Below are positions 1 through 5,729 of a stretch of DNA of 7,259 bases, one piece after another. Both the position numbers and the translations under genes were made by a program. The stretch covers positions 1-7,259 of the forward strand of contig JAECRW010000074.1 in the NCBI GenBank assembly GCA_016294985.1. The letters are read 5' to 3'. The notes below the pieces were generated by a model. The model was not told the DNA's origin. It saw only the letters and a list, made by a program, of their open reading frames with translations, and did not search any database. How positions within the stretch are numbered: position 1 is the stretch's first letter; each line of letters opens with the position of its first letter. The stretch is from Candidatus Sifarchaeum marinoarchaea (lineage in GTDB: Archaea; Asgardarchaeota; Sifarchaeia; Borrarchaeales; Borrarchaeaceae).

Positions 1-20
1 AAAAGAAAACTTAAAGTTTT
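1..20 (-). terminator. Possible operon-end terminator (A/T inverted repeat plus T-tract)
   Basis: Positions 6-12 and 14-20 form a perfect 7-base inverted repeat (AAAACTT / AAGTTTT, one base apart). Read on the minus strand, the sequence runs on into TTTTCTTTT at the window edge. Archaeal 3' ends are typically U-rich. In the reconstructed element-free locus this site would lie about 20 bases past the rpl6 stop codon, so it could be the native end of the ribosomal operon. No SD motif or start codon for rpl32e is visible here. The call is weak because the hairpin is A/T only and the window ends within the T-tract. Confidence 0.3.
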
Positions 21-45
21 AAGTAGAGTTTAATTTACATGTTAC

Positions 46-90
46 GACACAAGAAAGCCCCATTGCTTGAGCTTGGGGATGAATTGTGTC
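46..90 (+). repeat. Left-end subterminal hairpin of the IS element
   Basis: An outer stem GACACAA (46-52) pairs perfectly with TTGTGTC (84-90). An internal loop follows, then CCCCA (58-62) pairs with TGGGG (74-78), and an inner GCT (65-67) pairs with AGC (70-72). This is the layout of an IS200/IS605 left-end imperfect palindrome. The AAAG at 54-57, just 5' of the C-rich stem, matches the position and sequence of the left guide tetramer of IS608. Its role would be recognition by a TnpA single-strand transposase. Confidence 0.7.
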
Positions 91-130
91 AGGATAGTAC
101 ATTTTTTAACTTTGTGATACTTTTTGCTGA

Positions 131-140
131 GTTTATAAAC
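131..140 (+). promoter_or_regulatory. TATA-like box for tnpB
   Basis: GTTTATAAAC is an archaeal TATA-like sequence about 80 bases before the tnpB ATG, within the A/T-rich stretch after the left-end hairpin. A start of transcription near 160 would leave a leader of about 60 bases. No clear BRE is visible and the motif is self-complementary, so orientation rests only on the gene downstream. Confidence 0.35.
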
Positions 141-219
141 AAGGACGGTGTACAATAAGTGAAAAATTATGTTGTAAATTATTAACTAGTTATTTTAATT
201 TGTGGGGAGCACTTGTGCC

Positions 220-1491
220 ATGTCAACAAAGAACCAGCGGATCAAAGCTACCTTGAAGGACACTAAGGAGCGTCATAAACAGATGATGTGTCGGGTGTAT
301 ACCGTGAAGCTAGACCGCTCGCATTTAAACCAAGACTCGTTAACTCACCTAAAGCATTTATTTTTGGAAGCTAAATGGCTGTACAATTATTGTGTTGGTC
401 ATCCTGGTGTGTTTTCTATCGATGATAAAATAACAGCCGTGTCAGTGAAGGTTAAAGACCAGTTTGAGCGGCGACAATTAAGGCATTTATCGTCACACAT
501 GCGCCAGAGCATCATTACACGCACCCAACAGAATATCCGTAGCTTAGCCCGTGCAAAAGCAAAGGGTCACACAGTGGGACGGTTGAAGTTTAAATCCTAT
601 GTAAATTCCATTCCGCTCAAACAGTACGGCAATACCTACAAGCTCATCAACAGGAAATACTTGCAGATTCAAAGAATACCACAAAAATTGCGTGTCAACG
701 GCCTGGAACAACTGCCATCTAATTGTGAATGTGCTAATGCTACCTTACTGCACCAGCATGGCGATTATTACGTGGCAATAACTACTTATACTCCGAGAGA
801 ACACAGGCCGGCGATGGTAGTGCCAGCCCAATCAATTGGTATTGATTTTGGGGTAAAACATCAATTAACGCTTTCGAACGGGGTTCGTATACAATACAAG
901 GTACCAGTTACGCGCCGTATAAAACAGTTGTGTAAGAAGTTAAGTCGCCATCAACATCGCAGTAGGAATTGGTGGAAAACACTCTATAAGTTGCTCAAAG
1001 TCTACGCCAAAACCACCAATATTAAACGAGACATTCGCAACAAACTAGTTCATTACTTACACACCAATTTTCAAATGGTGTGTTATCAAAAGGAGAATTT
1101 AGGCGCCTGGCAACGCCTGTGGGGTAGAAGAATGTTGTCAACCAGCCTGGGTGGAATAATTGGCATGCTTGAAGTAAAGGTGCCTACACCGGTGGAAGTT
1201 GACCGTTTCTTCCCCTCAACCAAGAGTTGTTCGCGTTGCGGTCATCAGCGGGCCATGAGTTTAGCCGAACGCACCTATGTGTGTCACATCTGCGGTCTGG
1301 TGATAGACCGTGATTATAACAGTAGTTGTGTACTAGAACAAGAGGGTCATAGAATCCTAGGTAGGGGACCTACCGAAGTCACGCCTGCGGAGACTAATAC
1401 CTCTACGTTAGCGTTGGAATATCTGAATCAGATAGCCTACGTTAAGGCAAGTATGGTCGCAGAAACAGGAAGCCTCACAGCTTTAGCGTGA
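220..1491 (+). CDS. tnpB: TnpB, RNA-guided RuvC-type endonuclease of an IS200/IS605-family element
   Basis: This is an intact 423-residue TnpB, full length for the family. The N-terminal part holds a basic segment and the conserved region around EAKWLYNY. The catalytic RuvC parts are all present: SIGIDFG with Asp at about residue 209, QKENL with Glu at about 292, and DRDYN with Asp at 363/365. A zinc ribbon lies between the last two (CSRC, Cys 337/340, and CHIC, Cys 355/358). TnpB proteins use an omega-RNA made from the 3' end of their own element to cut DNA next to a short target motif. ATG at 220 is chosen over an in-frame GTG at 202 because GGGGAG (204-209) lies 10 bases upstream of the ATG and would fall inside a GTG-started gene. 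The C-terminal segment with GRGPTEVTP and the stop codon fold into the right-end structure, as is usual where tnpB and omega-RNA overlap. With no tnpA partner the protein is probably active as a nuclease but not autonomous for transposition. Confidence 0.92.
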   Translation: MSTKNQRIKATLKDTKERHKQMMCRVYTVKLDRSHLNQDSLTHLKHLFLEAKWLYNYCVGHPGVFSIDDKITAVSVKVKDQFERRQLRHLSSHMRQSIITRTQQNIRSLARAKAKGHTVGRLKFKSYVNSIPLKQYGNTYKLINRKYLQIQRIPQKLRVNGLEQLPSNCECANATLLHQHGDYYVAITTYTPREHRPAMVVPAQSIGIDFGVKHQLTLSNGVRIQYKVPVTRRIKQLCKKLSRHQHRSRNWWKTLYKLLKVYAKTTNIKRDIRNKLVHYLHTNFQMVCYQKENLGAWQRLWGRRMLSTSLGGIIGMLEVKVPTPVEVDRFFPSTKSCSRCGHQRAMSLAERTYVCHICGLVIDRDYNSSCVLEQEGHRILGRGPTEVTPAETNTSTLALEYLNQIAYVKASMVAETGSLTALA

Positions 1492-1521
1492 GGTAGTTCA
1501 CTTTATTTTCTCAAAGACATA
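1360..1521 (+). ncRNA. Predicted omega-RNA (reRNA) with guide into rpl6
   Basis: In characterised TnpB systems the guide RNA scaffold is the 3' end of tnpB plus the right end, and the guide is the flanking DNA just outside the element. This stretch contains a 6-bp hairpin GGTAGG/CCTACC (1360-1365 / 1369-1374), an inverted repeat ATCTGA/TCAGAT (1421-1433), a GCCT/AGGC stem (1435-1448) and the right-end hairpin (1473-1493). The scaffold would end at TTCAC (1501), and the guide would begin at 1502, reading the final rpl6 codons in antisense. The 5' edge, the 3' edge and expression are all inferred. Confidence 0.5.
1473..1501 (+). repeat. Right-end hairpin and TTCAC cleavage-type end of the IS element
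   Basis: CCTCAC (1473-1478) pairs with GTGAGG (1488-1493), with an inner GCT/AGC stem (1480-1482 / 1485-1487) closed by a TT loop. The tnpB stop codon TGA (1489-1491) lies in the 3' arm. GAAG just before the stem occupies the right guide position, and TTCAC (1497-1501) just after it fits a right cleavage site of IS200/IS605 elements. The inner GCT..AGC core resembles that of the left hairpin. Confidence 0.65.
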
Positions 1522-2049
1522 AATACCGTCCATAAAAACGCGAATGTCCTTTTTTCTAATTTTAGTTGTTTGTTGAATATTGGCAGCGGTTTGCGCGACA
1601 TCTTCGATGTCGATTCCCTCAACAAGCAGAGTTTCTTTGTCTTCCATCCGTACGGAGGTTTCATTACCAACGATCGGGGCTCTTCTGGGTGATCGTTCGC
1701 CTGTAAAATTCTTGATAAGAACCTCCTTCGTCGCCTCTTGAACCTCCACACTAATAGGGAAATGTGAAAAAACGACTTTCATTTTGTAAATGAACCCGTC
1801 CGTAACACCCTTTATCATATTACGGATATGGGAAGCAATTGTACCCACAAGTGCCCTTTCCTTTTTTCTAGGAAAGTAATTGGATGTTATAATGCTATTA
1901 TTCTCTTTTGTGATTGAAACTTGAGCATGGCTGAAATCCCTATCCACGATACCCTTCGGACCTTTGACAGTAACTGTAGATTCTGCTACATCTACATCTA
2001 CATTTGCTGGAATTTCGATTTTTTCTTCAACGAGAGCATGTTTCACCAT
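1498..2049 (-). CDS. rpl6: Large ribosomal subunit protein uL6 (L6)
   Basis: The 183-residue protein is a full-length archaeal uL6, which binds 23S rRNA near the sarcin-ricin loop and the factor-binding site. The sequence shows the opening (VEEKIEIPANVDVDV), the VTVKGPKG turn of the first domain, and the archaeal C-terminal form IRVFMDGIYVFEKIK. ATG at 2049 follows AGGTGA (2056-2061) at a six-base spacing, and the gene lies 48 bases after rps8. The stop codon TGA (1500-1498) is contained in the right end TTCAC of the IS element. The reconstructed element-free site would read AAG TAA, so the insertion changed the stop codon but not the protein. The usual downstream genes rpl32e and rpl19e do not follow directly. 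Confidence 0.96.
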   Translation of the reverse strand: MVKHALVEEKIEIPANVDVDVAESTVTVKGPKGIVDRDFSHAQVSITKENNSIITSNYFPRKKERALVGTIASHIRNMIKGVTDGFIYKMKVVFSHFPISVEVQEATKEVLIKNFTGERSPRRAPIVGNETSVRMEDKETLLVEGIDIEDVAQTAANIQQTTKIRKKDIRVFMDGIYVFEKIK

Positions 2050-2061
2050 GGTGAATCACCT
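2042..2061 (-). promoter_or_regulatory. Palindromic translation-start region of rpl6
   Basis: The 14-base sequence TTCACCATGGTGAA (2042-2055) is a perfect palindrome centred on the rpl6 start codon. The SD AGGTGA (2056-2061) can pair with the same TCACC arm, giving GGTGA-T-TCACC. Two mutually exclusive mRNA hairpins could therefore form, one freeing and one hiding the SD. The sequence match is direct; any regulatory effect is inference. Confidence 0.35.
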
Positions 2062-2097
2062 GTAGCCCTATGTTTTGCAATCCTTCATGTATGTCAT

Positions 2098-2490
2098 TTA
2101 ATAAACATATGCGAGCAATCTTCCGCCAGTTTTTTCGTTTTTTGCATCCAAATGTGACATGACACCTTCAGGGGTTGACACAACAAGTAAACCAAAGCCT
2201 CTAGCAGGAAGATATCGTTTTTCCCACTTTTCGAAATCTCGATATTTGACGGGATAACGAGGTTTTACCACGCCGCACTTATTAATTCGCCCTAATAATT
2301 GCACTCGAAATATCCCTGCACGTCCATCATCAACAAATTCAAATTCACCTACGTAGCCCGATTTTTGCAAAACGCGCAAGGTAGCTGCAATTACTTTAGA
2401 CGCGGGCTTTATTATTACTTCTTTCTTCCCCACAAGTTCATGGTTATAAACATTAGACATTGCATTTGCTAAGGTATCCATAAGAGTCAT
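2098..2490 (-). CDS. rps8: Small ribosomal subunit protein uS8 (S8)
   Basis: The 130-residue product has the usual archaeal uS8 length. It binds the central domain of 16S rRNA early in 30S assembly. Recognisable parts are the N-terminal TLMDTLANAMSNVYNHE, the KVIAATLRVLQKSGYVGEFEFVDD segment, and the C-terminal RYLPARGFGLLVVSTPEGVMSH block, which corresponds to the conserved G-x-x-(I/V)-V-S-T-x-x-G-(I/V)-M region. ATG at 2490 lies 11 bases after the rps14 stop codon, with an AAGGA motif upstream. The next in-frame ATG would remove conserved residues. There is nothing odd in length or motifs. Confidence 0.97.
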   Translation of the reverse strand: MTLMDTLANAMSNVYNHELVGKKEVIIKPASKVIAATLRVLQKSGYVGEFEFVDDGRAGIFRVQLLGRINKCGVVKPRYPVKYRDFEKWEKRYLPARGFGLLVVSTPEGVMSHLDAKNEKTGGRLLAYVY

Positions 2491-2501
2491 TTTAATCGTC
2501 C

Positions 2502-2648
2502 TTACCCATATTTCTTGAAACCAAGTTTATCAGCTATTTCTCTAAAGCATCTTCTGCAAATCATTATACCGTGACTGCGAATTACGCCGCGATGCGTTCC
2601 ACACCGCCTACATCTTCTGCTTCCCTTTCCAAACTTTGCATCTGGCAA
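2502..2648 (-). CDS. rps14: Small ribosomal subunit protein uS14 (S14), zinc-ribbon type
   Basis: Reading the minus strand between rpl5 and rps8 gives a 48-residue protein, MPDAKFGKGSRRCRRCG... ending GFKKYG. It carries two CxxC pairs (Cys 13/16 and Cys 31/34) that bind zinc, plus the conserved KGSRRCRRCGTHRG and CRRCFREIA blocks of archaeal S14. It belongs to the 30S head, and its place between L5 and S8 is the standard spc order. The start is TTG at 2648: GAGGTGA (2655-2661) lies six bases upstream and an in-frame TGA precedes it, so no ATG is available. Its small size and TTG start make it easy to overlook. The length is normal for the zinc-binding archaeal form (about 50 residues). Confidence 0.95.
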   Translation of the reverse strand: MPDAKFGKGSRRCRRCGTHRGVIRSHGIMICRRCFREIADKLGFKKYG

Positions 2649-2669
2649 ACAAATTCACCTCAATTAACA

Positions 2670-3251
2670 TCAAAAGTACTTCATTCTGCGTTCTTTAACA
2701 ATTTCAACACCAAAATCTTCTTCCATGAAAAGTCTAACTTCTGTTTTTGTGAGTCGATGCCTCGTAGGAACAGAACGACGCTGTCGACGACGTCGAGCAA
2801 TCCTATAACCAGGTCTTTCAAAGGATACGCATACATCCATCCCGAAAATTCCTAAATCTGGATCATACTGAGTTCCAGGGATGTCAATATGTTCCTTAAT
2901 GCCAAAAGAAAAATTACCAAACTTATCAAAGGAACTGCGAAGTATTTGATTATCAACGGCTGCTATTGCTTTTTCTAGAAACATTCGTGCCTTTTCACCT
3001 CTTAAGGTTACTTTGCACGCTATAGGCTCGCTTTTGCGAATTCCAAAATCACGAATAGTCTGCTTTGCGATAAGATTGATGGGAGTATGATCAGTAAGAC
3101 CTTCGAGGACGCTTTTGGCACGCTCCAATAGTTCTCCTGATCTTCCTACACCCATGTTGACAATTACTTTTGCAATTCTTGGTTTACGCATTGGATGATC
3201 TTTCCAATCATTAAGTAATCCTTCTCTTTCTTCTGTTGTAAGACTTGACAT
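2670..3251 (-). CDS. rpl5: Large ribosomal subunit protein uL5 (L5)
   Basis: The 193-residue protein is uL5, which binds 5S rRNA and helps form the central protuberance and the contact with the peptidyl tRNA. Visible family parts are the N-terminal MRKPRIAKVIVNMGVGRSGE, the region TPINLIAKQTIRDFGIRKSEPIACKV, FGNFSFGIKEHIDIPG, and the archaeal YDPDLGIFGMDVCVSFERPG block, followed by a basic RIARRRRQRR tract. It is slightly longer than many archaeal L5 proteins because of its C-terminal tail. ATG at 3251 has only a weak GTGAG motif before it. The stop codon TGA precedes the rps14 TTG by 21 bases. Confidence 0.97.
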   Translation of the reverse strand: MSSLTTEEREGLLNDWKDHPMRKPRIAKVIVNMGVGRSGELLERAKSVLEGLTDHTPINLIAKQTIRDFGIRKSEPIACKVTLRGEKARMFLEKAIAAVDNQILRSSFDKFGNFSFGIKEHIDIPGTQYDPDLGIFGMDVCVSFERPGYRIARRRRQRRSVPTRHRLTKTEVRLFMEEDFGVEIVKERRMKYF

Positions 3252-3272
3252 AAGTTCTCACATTGGAATTTT

Positions 3273-4034
3273 TTAGAATAAACTGTACTCTGGCAAAGAT
3301 ATTATAGGTTCATCTTCCCCGATAGGGAAGACGTATTCAAGAGCAGTCTTAAACGATTCGCCCTGAGTATTTTCCAGCGTTACCACGCTTGCATGGTAAC
3401 CGATTCTTTTCTCAATCTCTTTTACACGACCTACTAATCCTGCATTTTTTCCGCCTCTAATAATCGCAAGTTTATCTTCTTCAAATTTTATGTGATTAAT
3501 AATCTCTTGATTTGGTAGAGTGAGTTGTATCGCATCGCGTGTTTTAAGAGTGTCTTCAACTGGATTAGTAGGGTCTTGAACTTTTACAAGAATATTTCTT
3601 CCATCATGAAAAGTCAATTGGATATTGCCTTTTCTAACTGTGGCCTTGTTTGTTAGTTGACATAACTTAAACGCGGCCTCTTCTTCGCTAATTTCATGAA
3701 GGATAAGTTCCTTGCGCGGATGCGGAAGCACGCGATAGAATTCATTTATCTTTTTAATCTCAATAACGTCCATTAAACCTACTGGAAAGCGCAAATCTCT
3801 TCTTACAACTCCATCGATGATGACATTACCCTCTGTAAGGATTTTTTTCGTTTCTTTTATATTCGTGGCATAACCCAACATATCACGCATGATGATTTGA
3901 AGTGGAATAGATCTTTTGAGTGGATGCGGACCAGGACGTGTTCTTGGTGTCCACTTAGTCTCTTTTCTATGGATTTGCCACAAGCGAGGCGAAGCAAGCC
4001 TCTTCATATGTTTTTTACTTCCCATTCGCGCCAA
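3273..4034 (-). CDS. rps4e: Small ribosomal subunit protein eS4 (S4e)
   Basis: The 253-residue product is eS4, a 30S protein found only in archaea and eukaryotes, so it fixes the domain of the host. It opens with GSKKHMKRLASPRLWQI, then has an S4-type RNA-binding domain at about 43-90 (SIPLQIIMRDML..., GNVIIDGVVRRDLRFPVGLMDVI), the central beta domain, and a KOW motif at about 187-210 (DKLAIIRGGKNAGLVGRV). TTG at 4034 is taken as the start because AGGTGA (4041-4046) is six bases upstream. The ATG at 4025 would be too far from that motif, although it would remove only three residues. The gene starts 12 bases after the rpl24 stop codon. Confidence 0.97.
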   Translation of the reverse strand: MARMGSKKHMKRLASPRLWQIHRKETKWTPRTRPGPHPLKRSIPLQIIMRDMLGYATNIKETKKILTEGNVIIDGVVRRDLRFPVGLMDVIEIKKINEFYRVLPHPRKELILHEISEEEAAFKLCQLTNKATVRKGNIQLTFHDGRNILVKVQDPTNPVEDTLKTRDAIQLTLPNQEIINHIKFEEDKLAIIRGGKNAGLVGRVKEIEKRIGYHASVVTLENTQGESFKTALEYVFPIGEDEPIISLPEYSLF

Positions 4035-4046
4035 TAATATTCACCT

Positions 4047-4436
4047 TTATTCTTCAAATATCTCCTCTTTTTCCATAGCCTTTCTTTGGAGAATTGCTTT
4101 TCTTCTTTTATCGCCTAAATCTAATTTGAGGATCATTAAATTTGAGGGGTGTATAGGAATATTGATTGTTGTTCCATCCGCTTTATCCCGTGTAGCTCCA
4201 TCTACAAAAACTTGGAGACGTTTTAGATTAACTTCTGTAACTTTACCTTCAACGTCTCTAAGAGCGCCACGCATAATTAATACTGTGTCACCCTTTCGCA
4301 CAGGGAGAGAGCGTATACCTAATTCCTCTCTTAATTCAACAGAAAGGTGAGCCGAGATAAGTTTTTGTCTGTGGTGTAGAGGCGCTTTAAACAGCGCTTT
4401 GCGTTGCTTTCTTGGTAATTTCGATTTTACTCTCAT
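4047..4436 (-). CDS. rpl24: Large ribosomal subunit protein uL24 (L24)
   Basis: The 129-residue protein is uL24, an early 50S assembly protein near the exit tunnel. It begins MRVKSKLPRKQRK, the archaeal/eukaryotic L26-like N-terminus, and has a KOW motif at about 45-70 (PVRKGDTVLIMRGALRDVEGKV) followed by INIPIHPSNLMI. The open frame extends to a GTG at 4454, right after the rpl14 stop codon. ATG at 4436 is preferred because GGAGG (4445-4449) lies eight bases upstream of it and because the family starts at this MRVKSK. The tail is acidic and slightly extended. Confidence 0.95.
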   Translation of the reverse strand: MRVKSKLPRKQRKALFKAPLHHRQKLISAHLSVELREELGIRSLPVRKGDTVLIMRGALRDVEGKVTEVNLKRLQVFVDGATRDKADGTTINIPIHPSNLMILKLDLGDKRRKAILQRKAMEKEEIFEE

Positions 4437-4454
4437 ACGAGATGCCTCCAACAC

Positions 4455-4877
4455 TTAAATAATCATCCTTGCTGTACTAGCAATTCGTGGCCAGCGTTCA
4501 GCAGCCTCTTTTGCGACAGGGCCTCTAATGTCACTTCCGCGAGGTTCGCCTGTCGGTGTAGTAACAACTGCAGCATTATCTTCAAAGTAAATCCAAGTGC
4601 CATCAAATCGTCTATAAGGCTTCTTTTGCCGAATTATAACAGCATTTATCACTTGTCGTCGCATCTGAGGAGTGCCCTTTTTTACAGAGACAACCACCAT
4701 ATCTCCAACCGCTGCAGAAGCAATACGTCGTAGACGTCCTCCATATCTAAGAACCGCAATAAGTTTCAAAACTTTGGCGCCGCTGTTGTCAGCGCATTTT
4801 ATGACAGCTCCTAACGGCAAACCTTTGGTAACACGTACCTTATAGGCGCTACCAGCTGCTCTTCCTCTTTTTGACAT
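4455..4877 (-). CDS. rpl14: Large ribosomal subunit protein uL14 (L14)
   Basis: The 140-residue protein is uL14, which lies at the subunit interface of the 50S and contributes to bridges with the 30S. Family features are GAVIKCADNSGAKVLKLI, the G-x-x-R-R-x-x-x-A-x-V-G-D-M-V-V-V-S-V-K-K-G segment, the AVIIRQKKPYRRFDG loop and the C-terminal GSDIRGPVAKEAAERWPRIAS. ATG at 4877 follows GGAGGA (4886-4891) by eight bases. An out-of-frame ATG lies in that spacer. The gene starts 19 bases after the rps17 stop codon. It is a few residues longer than the usual archaeal form at the N-terminus. Confidence 0.97.
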   Translation of the reverse strand: MSKRGRAAGSAYKVRVTKGLPLGAVIKCADNSGAKVLKLIAVLRYGGRLRRIASAAVGDMVVVSVKKGTPQMRRQVINAVIIRQKKPYRRFDGTWIYFEDNAAVVTTPTGEPRGSDIRGPVAKEAAERWPRIASTARMII

Positions 4878-4896
4878 GTGGCCATTCCTCCAATTT

Positions 4897-5223
4897 CTAC
4901 AGTTTCTCTACAACGACAAAAGATACGGTTTTGCTTATAGGTCGGCATTCCGCAATTCTTACTAAGTCATCTTTTTTTGCATCTATGCAAGGTGGATTAT
5001 GCGCGGGAATATGCGACTTCGCGCGCTCATATCGATTGAATTTACGACTATATTTCAGATAGTCTCGTCGGACAATAACACTATTAGCCATCTTATCGTT
5101 TTCAATAATTCCTGTAAATATCCGTCCTCTGATACGGACTGGATCGGTTCCATGAAATGGGCAATGATGATCTTCACATATGCTCTTAGGGGGCTCTACA
5201 TCTAGCCCAATATTTCTTATCAT
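4897..5223 (-). CDS. rps17: Small ribosomal subunit protein uS17 (S17)
   Basis: The 108-residue protein is archaeal uS17, an OB-fold primary binder of 16S rRNA. The N-terminal extension IGLDVEPPKSICEDHHCPFHG is typical of archaeal S17 and has Cys 16 and Cys 21. The core holds RGRIFTGIIENDKMANSVIV, YERAKSHIPAHNPPC and GD/DLVRIAECRPISKTVSFVVVEKL. ATG at 5223 follows GGTGAG at a five-base spacing. That SD includes the TGA stop codon of the RNase P gene, so translation of the two genes is probably linked. Confidence 0.97.
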   Translation of the reverse strand: MIRNIGLDVEPPKSICEDHHCPFHGTDPVRIRGRIFTGIIENDKMANSVIVRRDYLKYSRKFNRYERAKSHIPAHNPPCIDAKKDDLVRIAECRPISKTVSFVVVEKL

Positions 5224-5229
5224 TTATTC

Positions 5230-5508
5230 TCACCGTCTTTTTTTAATACGATCTTCAGGGCGTCCAATTAATAGTTTTCCATCAATTTCAATTATAGTTC
5301 CATCAGATAAGTTACAATGAAATGTAGAATACCCTTTTGGAACGACTTTAGGCTTCCCTTTATGATAAATTACTAATGTATTCTTAGTTTCATCGATAAT
5401 CGTACCACATATACCACAAAGCTCTCGATGAGAGGACTTTGCAACCTTTATCTTAAGACCAATGAATTCGTGACGCAGTAATGTCTTTGCTGTAGGGTTT
5501 AGTGTCAT
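5230..5508 (-). CDS. rnp1: Ribonuclease P protein component 1 (Rpp29/Pop4)
   Basis: The 92-residue protein belongs to the Rpp29/Pop4 family, an Sm-like barrel subunit of archaeal RNase P that binds the catalytic RNA with Rpp21 and aids 5' maturation of pre-tRNA. The family signature runs HEFIGLKIKVAKSSHRELCGICG, DETKNTLVI, then the C-terminal LIGRPEDRIKKR. The ATG overlaps the rpl29 stop codon as ATGA (5508-5505), so translation is probably coupled. A gene for eIF1/SUI1, found between rpl29 and rnp1 in many euryarchaea, is absent. The CGIC in place of the more common hydrophobic residues is slightly unusual. Confidence 0.95.
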   Translation of the reverse strand: MTLNPTAKTLLRHEFIGLKIKVAKSSHRELCGICGTIIDETKNTLVIYHKGKPKVVPKGYSTFHCNLSDGTIIEIDGKLLIGRPEDRIKKRR

Positions 5509-5714
5509 TTTGCTTTCGCTTCTTCTTCTCGAATGATAGTGACAAGACGTGCAATGGTTCTCCTTAATGCTTTTACGCGTCCAGGATTTTCTAAGGCTCC
5601 ACCTGTTGCTATCTTAGCCATATTTTCCATGTATTCTGCTCTGAGCTCCATTAACTTTTTCAACCTAGCGGAAGGTTCCATTGTTCGAATTTCCTTTGAA
5701 CGTAATATTGCCAT
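5505..5714 (-). CDS. rpl29: Large ribosomal subunit protein uL29 (L29)
   Basis: The 69-residue protein is uL29, a small helical protein near the polypeptide exit site that takes part in docking signal recognition particle and chaperones. It shows the two-helix pattern: MAILRSKEIRTM, KKLMELRAEYMENMAKIATGGALENPGRVKALRRTIARLVTIIREEE. ATG at 5714 is preferred to the adjacent GTG at 5717 because AGAGGT (5722-5727) then lies seven bases upstream, and because the family starts MAIL. The stop codon overlaps the next gene by four bases. Confidence 0.95.
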   Translation of the reverse strand: MAILRSKEIRTMEPSARLKKLMELRAEYMENMAKIATGGALENPGRVKALRRTIARLVTIIREEEAKAK

Positions 5715-5729
5715 CACATAGACCTCTGA

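Larger units (their letters stand above)
40..1501 (+). mobile_element. tnpB-only IS200/IS605-type (IS1341-like) element inserted at the rpl6 stop codon
   Basis: A single tnpB gene is flanked by subterminal imperfect hairpins (46-90 and 1473-1493) rather than terminal inverted repeats, the usual form of IS200/IS605-type ends. No tnpA (Y1 transposase) is present, so movement would need a TnpA supplied in trans. The left boundary is inferred: TTTAC at 35-39 is the likely cleavage/target site, with an AAAG guide-like tetramer at 54-57 at the foot of the left hairpin. A second TTAC at 42-45 is an alternative. The right boundary is taken as the end of TTCAC (1497-1501), just past the right hairpin. 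The element lies head-on to the ribosomal operon, and its last bases overlap the rpl6 stop codon. Confidence 0.8.

Noticed and set aside
202..219. GTG at 202 as the tnpB start
   Set aside because: GGGGAG at 204-209 fits as the SD for the ATG at 220, and the six extra residues match no TnpB N-terminus known to me.
3916..4350. Plus-strand open frame opposite rps4e and rpl24
   Set aside because: It is antisense to two well-supported ribosomal genes, has no recognisable motif, and its codon pattern follows from the genes on the other strand.
4437..4454. GTG at 4454 as the rpl24 start
   Set aside because: It would place GGAGG (4445-4449) inside the gene. The ATG at 4436 has this motif at the right distance and matches the family N-terminus.
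5505..5508. Missing eIF1 (SUI1) gene as evidence of deletion
   Set aside because: Its presence between rpl29 and rnp1 varies among archaeal lineages, and the ATGA overlap here looks native.
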